Below, one piece after another: positions 34,965-44,613 of a stretch of 64,000 nt of DNA. Position 1 is the stretch's first letter; the number at the start of each line of letters is the position of its first letter. Below the pieces are notes generated by a model. The model saw nothing but the letters and a program-made list of their open reading frames with translations. It ran no database searches and was not told the DNA's origin. The translations under genes were made by a program, and so were the position numbers. The DNA is from Biomphalaria glabrata (lineage: Eukaryota; Mollusca; Gastropoda; Planorbidae): contig NC_074716.1 in NCBI RefSeq assembly GCF_947242115.1, forward strand, positions 49,469,569-49,533,568, written 5' to 3'.

Positions 34965-37900
34965 CTGCAGATTAATAAATACATAACTTTTACAATGATT
35001 ACGATATTTTTTCTATGAAAGATAAATGACTAAGAGACAAACAAGTAAAGTAGAAATACAATTAATGCATAAAACTCTGAACCATATCGTAGACATAAAA
35101 AAAGACAACTTAAGAAGATCGGCCATGATATCCTACATGGGCGGATGACACCACGTAAGCTCTAATGACTAATGCCCTTAGAGCAAGGAACGGAAGTCTG
35201 AATCAGCCAGAAAAAAACAATGACTTAGAATCTAGTAGAGTTCACGTCTAATTAGCATACTTCTGGGAAATACATTTTTTTTTTGAAAGAGCGTCTGTAA
35301 TTTAAGAGATAATAAAGTAACTATTACTAATTGGCTCGCCAACAGTGGCTTACAGTTTGTCCCAAACAACTTACTTAACAAAGGATGGTGAAGTCCCATC
35401 GAGAGCGTTCCCAGCATGGTCTGAACACCAAAAGACTTGAGCAAATTCTGAGCCCCCATGAACTCGTAGCAGACGATGCTGGCAAGGCCAGTTCTGCTTC
35501 CGGTGAACAAACCGCTGCTCACTGACAGAAACATCAAGGTGCCAAAAGTATTGTAGTAAACGGCAAACTGGCAGATTGTACCTGGTTATAAGAAAATATA
35601 ACATATAAACCCAGACTTTCAATAAACGTTTATATCGATTTTAAAGAACGGCCAATTTGTTGTTGTTGTTTTTTTCCTCACTAAAGAAGGCTTGAATTAT
35701 AATTCAATATAATATAATATATATATATAATATAATATAAAGAAATATTTCTGGATTATTGTTGCCATAATATTTTTTTATTATTTGATGTTATACTTTG
35801 GAAATACAATAATTTCCACTGTCAGACCTTGCGATATTTACGGCAGATGATGTTAAGGTCATCTGTTACTTTGGCCTAAGCTAGCTCCAAACCCCGCTGA
35901 AAGGGGTTTTAAACTCAAAAACCTCTGGAGGGATTTTTACTTAAAGCCCTCTGAAAAAAAAAGGGGGGGGGGTTAAACACATAACCCCTTTTGACTACAC
36001 TCATTGTATCTGATGACTCTTGTATGTATTAGTCCTATATTGAAGAGGGGGGTTTTATCATTTAAAAATTTCGGAGGGAGCTTTAAACTCAAAATCCCCC
36101 TGGGCTACGCACATGGAATTTGGTGACTGTCGTTTGTATTAATTATTGTTTTATACCCCCCCTCCCCCTTTGGCTGCGCTGGGGCAAGTGATGGTTTAAC
36201 ATTAAAATCTTACCTAAAATAAAAAAAAAAAAATTAAAGCAAAAAATCAGTCATAAAATTCCACCCTTTTGGCTACGCCCATGGTGCTACTAAAGCGTAA
36301 ATCGCTCGTTCCATACCCATAGTGGCCTTTTTTGAAAAAATTCAATCTAATGAAAATTGAAAATACTAGGAAAATAACCGTTTTCTTCTTTCCCGCTTTA
36401 TTTTGTGTGACAAATAAAATATAAATGTCTAGTTTACTATATTATTTGAATATACAATAGGAGTCTGTTAATTGTTTTGTTTTGTTGATATTACTTGTTT
36501 AAAATCATTTTTTAATTGAATGTTTTCAGCTTAATGTCTGTGAGCATGACTGCTTGTAATTTTAGCGTCACGTCTTGTTTTACTTACCTAAGATCAACTG
36601 TGATATAGCTACAATTTGGCATGCTGTCAATATTTTCATGTCAGCAAAGGCGCCAATGGCGATCCTGCCGACGAAGTCTACCGCCCCGGCAGCGATGAGC
36701 AACAGAGACACCTGGTCAGGACTCATCTGGTTCTTAATGGCTATTGTTGGCATATATGCCGGCACATACATGATGATTATCCCGGACGCGCAGTAGAACA
36801 GCAGACAGCGCATTGACCATGTTTTCAGTAGTTGTAGATTAAAAGCATGGTAGATGCCCATGGATAATGAGCACAGGGCAGCTTTAACTCTAGACCCTTC
36901 CTTTGGAGTTTTCGTTGAAGACTCGGTATTCCCATGAACTGATTCGTCTGTCAGGCCAAAAGTCCCGTTGATCTCACAGATTTCCGAATTGAGTTTGGCA
37001 CTTTCTGTAAATGATTTTTTTGTCGAATTCTGTAAATTATGTTCTTCAACTGTTGCATTTTGTATGTTTAAATTTGGATCTATTTGTATTAGATTAGGAA
37101 TAATAAATTCTTCCATTGTTGGTATTTTACTGGATTCGTTGGACACGGTAGAGATTGTGCGGGGTGTTAAATCCTTATCCAAATGTGTTTCTTTATCAAA
37201 ATTAAATATTGTTCCGTTAATATTTTCAACGTACAGGAAGTCACAATCTTTATCAACATATTTATGGGAGTTTTTCGGGATTTCCTGTTCGTCACGTGCG
37301 TTTTCAATCTGATTTTTAGTGTCGTCTGCCAGGGGCTCATTCAAGGGATGCAACTCTATAGCAAGGTTTTCAGGAGTTTCCTCAGCCTGAACACTCTTGA
37401 TTTGTCTGTATTCCTCATTAGTCATGACTTTATTATAGCGGCTAGTTGGCCTTAGCAGCATAGCGGCCCATATGGCGTTCAGTTCAAGAGCTGCCATGAG
37501 AATATAGGTCCACTGAAGCCCGTAATTCTGAAACCATTGATACATTGATATTTTAAGGAAACATTCATCTAAGATTTTTGGTCTAGTTAATCATGAGAAT
37601 TCGTTTGACTCCTTCAGTAGATCATATAGGCCTAAATAAGATGAACGCCTAGTTAATAGTTATATCCCCATCAAATGTCTGGATTAGTGACACAAAATTC
37701 ATAGCAACTATTGAGTCCAAAAAAAAACTACAACATTTGTGAAGAAACAGGAGGAGGGCCTTACAATGGATGAGAAAAAAAGGATTTCAAGAAATTCAGA
37801 GAGGGAGAAGGATGCGTGAATTACTTTTATTGCCCCCTAAATGGGGGGGGGGGGAAACAACATCTTTGGAAACTTTTAAAAGATGCACATACACCTATTA

Positions 37901-40900
37901 TTAAACTATATTACTTGAAGTGGAGCAATCCCCCATAGTTAAACACGCTGTAACGGAGGTTAGGTAAAGAAATAAAATTTAATCACTAGCTCCTAAACAA
38001 GAAAAACATCCACAATTTTATTTTTAAATCCAATGCTTACATGAAATGTAATTGCCGTAGCCAATGTAGATCAGTCATGTGATTATAATTGTAATAGATC
38101 TAGACTAACAATTATAAATCTGTGCAATTAGAAATATTTTGACCAATTTGTTTTTGTTTAGCGCTATTTCATGCTTTTAGTTTTCTCAATACGCTGTGAT
38201 CGTATCACGTGTCTGAACCAACAAAATATGAGTGTGTTGGGGGGGGGGGGAGAAAGAAAAAAGATATCTGGGTGAATTTTACTGTAACCCCTTTTAAAAA
38301 GAACTTTTTTTTTAAAGCGCCGACCTATAATGGAGACTAGTTCAGCTTATAGCCTACCACCACTTCAGAAAAGTACAATTTCTTTCCTTTGTTCAATATT
38401 AAACAAATAACGAATTACCAATACTTAATTTACCAATCGGCTATTTTTTTTTAATGATTCTTTGTTTTGTCAGGTAAAAGAGATCATTGTGCAAAATTTC
38501 ATTATGATCCGCGAGAAATAACGTGTACAAACTTTTTACCAGACAGACAGAGTGAATGGATATAATAAGCTTTGTAAAAAGTGCCCATAAACCTATAATT
38601 TATCTATATGAAATAATAATGAAATAATCCCTTATATAATTCGATGAAACGGGGATTAAATATGATCTCTAGCTCCTAAAAAATCTGGCTTACTTGAAGC
38701 ATGACTTCAACCAATGGCGGCGCTCCCATTGAACCAACAGCCATTCCGCTGCAAGCCAACGCCGTGGCTAAAGATTTTCTCTTGTCGAAGTACTTGCTGA
38801 TTAGGGCGATGGAGGGAACATTGGTCACAGCTATACATGCTCCTGAAAAAAAAAAAACAGATTTTAAACAATTTATTTCGTCTACAATGAGCCCAGTCTG
38901 ACAACTTAAATTGATGAAATAAAATGTATACTTTCCTATAATGCATTATTATTTTTTGGTGCATCCGGTGTAAAGAACAAATAAAGTGTTGACAACCTAT
39001 GCTTTTTAAAAGGTAAGGTATATACACATTTTTTTGTGTGTGCAGTTTTTAGCTCTTCAGGATCACATTTTTGAAGCTCTTCCATTTGTAGCTCAATTTT
39101 TGTTTATTTAGTTGGCAACATTGTTCAATTTTACGTCATTGACCTTGTTTAGTTTATCCTGAAAATTTACTATTCGGAAATAGTGCACTAGTGTACTGTT
39201 TTGATTTTGTTAATGGACCTCATTCACCAATCGTAAACAAACAACATTTAGCCACGTGATGATATTGATAAAACAATGAAAATTACGTATCACGTGACAG
39301 CCTTTATGGATTGCGTAATTTGTATAGAAGATATAAAGAACCAATGGCAAAATGTTGTTTGTTTACGATTGGTCAATGAGGTCCATTAAGTAGTTTTTTT
39401 TTTAGAACTGAAAAGACCTTCGGGGGTTGGTTTACGTTTTGGGGGCAGAGCAGGGCGCAGCTAGACAAGATGATTTCATGGAGCGCAGAAATCCAGCACT
39501 GGATTTAGATTCTGATAAAAGAAAATAGTAGACCCAACACCTTACAACGAGTCATTGGTCTAATTAGTTTCATTACTTCTACGTTTCAGATGTTCCTCCA
39601 GGATGGAAGATTATTACATCCTAGCCCAAACCTCCCGCTGGAAGTCGGGGGCTGGCTGTGGACAGGGTTAGAACCCGGGACACACACAACGCAGAGGAAG
39701 TATAAGCATGTCACACTTCTGGTCAGTGGCTAGCTTACCTTTAACGGTCATGCAGAGCAAATAGACTGCGATATTCGGTGAATGACCAATGCCGAAAATG
39801 GTCAGACAGCTAATGCAGGAGGCGATCAAACCGGAGAGCCTCTCGCCCGTGGCTGGGACTATCAGTGATGTCACTAATGTAGCTGTGAACATGAACACAA
39901 TAACAGACATCACATTCTAATTTGAACATGGAAACACAAGCGAAATGTCGATATCAGTACAATAACACCAATTGAAGAATGTTGTACTTTTCATTTTCCA
40001 TATAATGGAGGCTAATCCATAAATTGCAAGCTTTTGGAGTATCCGATGTACAGAAGGCGGATGTATTGATAAACCATAATCCCACATTTTTAAAAACCAT
40101 GAAATGTTTTTTTTTTTTTTTCCCCACTATTTTAGCACGTAACAAAAATTAAAAGGAAACATTTAAACGATGAGAAGATTAATGCGAATCATTTTTAGTA
40201 TGAACATCTCCAAATGTATAGGGGGAAAAAAAATATTCAATCCCATCTTTTCGCATTTTGATCATAAACTATAGGCTTATTAGCTAATAGAGATTACTAA
40301 GGGGAGGATGTGATACACAATCTTCCAACCAGTGCACCGCTTAACCTGGCAGTACCAGAGAATGGATATTAGCTCATGACGTCAATAATAATATAATAAT
40401 AATAATTATAAAATGTTTTTTCTTTCAAAAGACAATATTTTTTAATAGTAAATTGTACGTTGCTAAAAAAAACAATAAACAAGAATTATTATTTAAGACT
40501 AAGACTAAGACTGCTTTATTGATCCTTACGGAAATTTGTTGTGATTACAAGGACTCGTTTCTCATATAAAGACAACACAATAGAAAAATACACATAAATA
40601 CAACAGACAACATAAAGAGTTCATTCAGCGACTACAAACAGGTATCTTGGTGCATTTCATGTTCCCTGATCAATGAGTGGCGGTGATAGAGTCTGACCGT
40701 GTGAGGTACGAACGATTTTTTGTACCGCTCCGTTCTTGTTTTTATTGACAGCAGTCGCCCACTTCGCGACGACCTGGCGTAGTTCTGATGGAGCGGGTGA
40801 CCGTTGTCTTCCAAGATTTTTTCGATTTTTCTTAGGCACGTTTGTTCAAAAAGTTCCTTTAAATGTGGTAATGTTGTGAGTGTAATTTTTGATGCTTTTT

Positions 40901-43900
40901 TAATGATGTTTTCTAGACGTTGCAACAGTTTAGATGAGGCCTTGCCTTGCCAACAACATATTCCGTAAGTTAGCAGATTTTGTACAGTCGCGCCGTAAAA
41001 TGTCTCAAGGATCTTCTTGTTTAATTTAAAACTGTTGAGTTTGTATAAAAAAAAAGAGTCGCTGGGCTGTTTTCTTTGTCAGAGTTCCAAGGTGGTCTTC
41101 CCATGAAAGCTTGTTGTTGATGATAACGCCTAGATATTTATATGCCTTTACTTGTTCTATAGATGTAGTGTTTATTTGCAGTTCACGTATAGTTTGTTTT
41201 TTCTTTCTAAAATCTATTATAAGTTCTTTAGCTTTTGTTACATTCAGTTCTAGAAAGTTGTCGGTGCACCAGTTTGTAAACTCTTCTATCGATCTTTGAT
41301 ACTGAGTTTCGTCTCCTGAAATAAGACCGACTATGGCAGTATCATCAGCGAATTTAATGAGTTTAACTGAGTCATAGATGCTTCTTATGTCATTAGTGTG
41401 AAGAGTGTATAGTACAGGAGAAAGTACACAACCTTGTGGAGCACCCGTACATAGTACTCGAGTTGACGATTTGGTGTTGTTGACTTTAACATACTGGGGC
41501 CGTTGGGTTAAAAAGTTTAGAACCCATGCTTGCAAGTAAGGGCTTACATTTAAGTTACTCAGTTTGTTTATCATTAGATGTGGCTGTATGGTATTGAAAG
41601 CCGAGGAGAAATCTACGAAGAGGACTCGTGCATATGTTTTGGGTATATCGAGATGCTTATAAAGCTGGTCCAAAAGCAATAGAATGGCATCCTCAGTTCC
41701 TCTAGCTGCTTTGTATGCAAATTGGTGAGGGTCTAGGCTGTTATTGACTTTTGCTACAAGTTGTTTAAGCATATATTTTTCAAAACATTTCATAACAATA
41801 GGTGTTAGTGCTACTGGGCGGAAATCATTTAAGCAATCTATTTTTGGTTTCTTAGGCACTGGTATGATTTCTGAAGTTTTCCAGATGTTTGGAATTACGC
41901 ACGTTTGCAATGACTGGTTAAAGATATGACAGAAGATAGAAGAAATTTTCTCCGCAAATAGCTTGATCAGCTTGCCACTAATTTTGTCTGGTCCACAAGC
42001 TTTTGTTACGTCTACTCTTTTAAATAACAAGGTCACTTCATCCTCCGTTACAAAATTGACGTAGGGCTCTTGTTTTCCTTTGGACAGAGTGTTGAAAAGT
42101 TCTTTGTCAAAACGAGAATAAAAATAATTTAGTTCGTTGGCGAATTTCTCATCATCAGCCACTAAAATTTGTTCTCGTTTTGAGGCGCAGCCTGTTATTT
42201 TCTTTAATCCCTCCCAGCATTGTTTTGAGTTGTTCTTGGCAAAGAAATTCTCAATTTTTTATTTGTATGTTTTTTTCCCTTCAATTATTGCTTTTCTCAG
42301 TTTATTTTTAGCATTTATAAACTCTTCGTTGCTAGCCTTATACTTTGTTTTCTTTTCAGTAGTAAGGTGTTTGATTTTTTGGGTCATCCAGGGCTTATTG
42401 TTTCCATAGACTTGTATTGTTTTTGTTGGAATTGTTAACTCCTCGCAGAATGATAGATATGAGGTAACAGTTTCTGTTAGTTCGTTTATGTCTGGACAGT
42501 TCTCAATAAAGATTTCCCAGTTAGTTTTCTCAATGCATCCTCGTAGTTTTTCTACAGCCTCTTCAGACCACATCTTGACCGTTTTTATAACTCTCTTTGT
42601 AGTTTTAAGAGTAGGTTTGTAATTTGGTATAAGATAGAGTAGTACATGGTCAGATTCTCCAAGTGGGAACAAACTTTTACATTTGTAAGCCTGCTTAATG
42701 TTTACGTAGCATTTGTCGAGCGTTCTGCCCTGCCTTGTGGGGAGGGAGACATACTGGCAATAGTTTGACAGTGTGTTGTCAATATTTAGGTTGTTGAAAT
42801 CTCCAGTTACGATACAAACAGAGTCCGGGTGTTTTGATTGTACATTGTGAAGCACATCAAAAATTATTTCCGACGCAGTCGCTGTGTCAGCCGTCGGTGG
42901 TATGTACACAACAACAACACACACCTGGGTGAATTCTCTAGGCAAGTAGTAAGGCCTAAGTGTGACACACATAAGTTCAATGTTAGGGTCACAAATTTTA
43001 TTCCTGATGTTCACATTATTGGCGTTGCAGTATTCCTTGTTTATATAGATTGCGAGTCCTCCTCCTTTTGACTTCCCACTATTAATTGTTCTGTCTGCTC
43101 TATAAACGTAAAATGTATCGAGATCAACAGAAGAGTCGGGTATCGTATCATTGAGCCAGGTTTCAGTGAAACACATTAAGGAACACTCTCTAAATTGATA
43201 CAGATGTTCACAGCAACCTGTTAATTCTTCCATCTTATTTTGTAAAGACCTAACATTGCCTGTTACGATGGGTGGAAGGAAGCCTCTTTGTCCTCTTCTT
43301 CTACACTTAACTCGTATTCCTCCTCTACGTCCTCTCTTCTTACGTTTTGCGCTAGGGATTTGTTCGGTTAGAGCCTTAGGCTTAGGCTCGTTATTAGGTT
43401 CCAAGGTGGCGGGTGTGTTGTCCAGACTGTCAAGCGTCTTGCCACAAAACTCCACTGAAATACACGTTTCCACGTTTCCCTCAGAGGCACAAAGTGTCTT
43501 AGACTTGTCTGAAAATTATTTCCTTTGGGAAATATAATTAGTAAGGATCAAAAATGAGATATTACCTATAATTTTTTTCTTTGAGTGACCTTGACCTACT
43601 TTTTAGACATGTTCCACAGGTGACCCAATGGGTTTTCTAATGTATTTTTTTTTTACTTATTGATTAAAAAAACAATAACCAAAACTTATTGTTCTTTTTT
43701 CCTCAGCAACCTGTGCGCTAGTTTTCACAGCTCGACGCCATGATGCTCTGTCGTGTGCCTCTGTCTCCCAGGTGGCTGGGTCTATGCTGAACGCCTTCAG
43801 AGAAGCTTTGAGGGTGTCCCTGAAGTGCTTTCTTTGACCACCTTGCGAGCGCTTTCCTTCGCTTAGTTGGCCATACAAGAGTCGTTTAGGGATGCGGTGG

Positions 43901-44559
43901 TCTTCCATTCTGTAGATGTGACCTGCCCATCGCAGCTGGGACTGCATCAGGATTGTGTGGATGCTTTACAGACACGCTCTTCGAAGGACTTCTGTGTCTG
44001 GTATTTTGTCTTGCCAATTGACATTTATTATTTTTCTCAGACATGTCATGTGGAAGTGGTTTAGTTTCTTTGCATGTTTACTGTACACTGTCCATGTTTC
44101 TGAGGCATAGAGCAATGTAGGGAGGATGACGGCACTATAGACCCCTATCTTTGTGTTTGTGGTGATACCACGTCTGTTCCAGACATTTGTAGACAGTCTG
44201 CCATAGGATGCACTGGCCTTGGCGATACGCAGGTCGATTTCACTATCGATTTTTCCATTTCTGGAGAGTGTGCTGCCAAGATATGTGAATTTGTCCACTG
44301 CGTTTATATCCTGTCCATTTATAGTAATGCTTGGATCCGAGTAGGCTTTCATAGGAGCAGGTAGATATAAGACTTCAGTCTTGTTCGTATTGATGGTAAG
44401 GCCAAAGTCTGAGCATGCTCTTGAGAAGTCACTGGCGATGCTCTGCAAGTCGTTTTCAGAGCAGGCATTTAGGGCACAGTCGTCAGCAAATAGCAAGTCT
44501 CTGATTACTGCTGCATCTGTTTTTGATTTTGCTTTAAGCCGCCTCGAGTTGAATAGGCC

Positions 44560-44613
<54 letters not shown>

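Larger units (their letters stand above)
40494..43540 (-). mobile_element. nearly intact LINE of the CR1/L2/Rex1-like group
   Basis: On the minus strand an AP endonuclease domain is followed in the same frame by reverse transcriptase. The 3' end is GGATCAATAAAGCAG followed by TCTTAG repeats, as is usual for this group. It lies in the transporter's second intron in the same orientation. Only one stop and one frameshift break about 950 codons, so it is fairly recent. No ORF1 is seen; the 5' edge is approximate. Confidence 0.88.

Noticed and set aside
35232-35537. Extension of transporter exon 6 past 35375 (frame stays open)
   Set aside because: A perfect GTAAGT donor at 35374 and phase-matched exon 7 with TM11-12 show the extension is intron.
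39883-39916. Alternative acceptor (TTAG at 39917) for transporter exon 3
   Set aside because: Joining exon 2 there creates TAA at the junction; the acceptor at 39883 gives Ser and an open frame.
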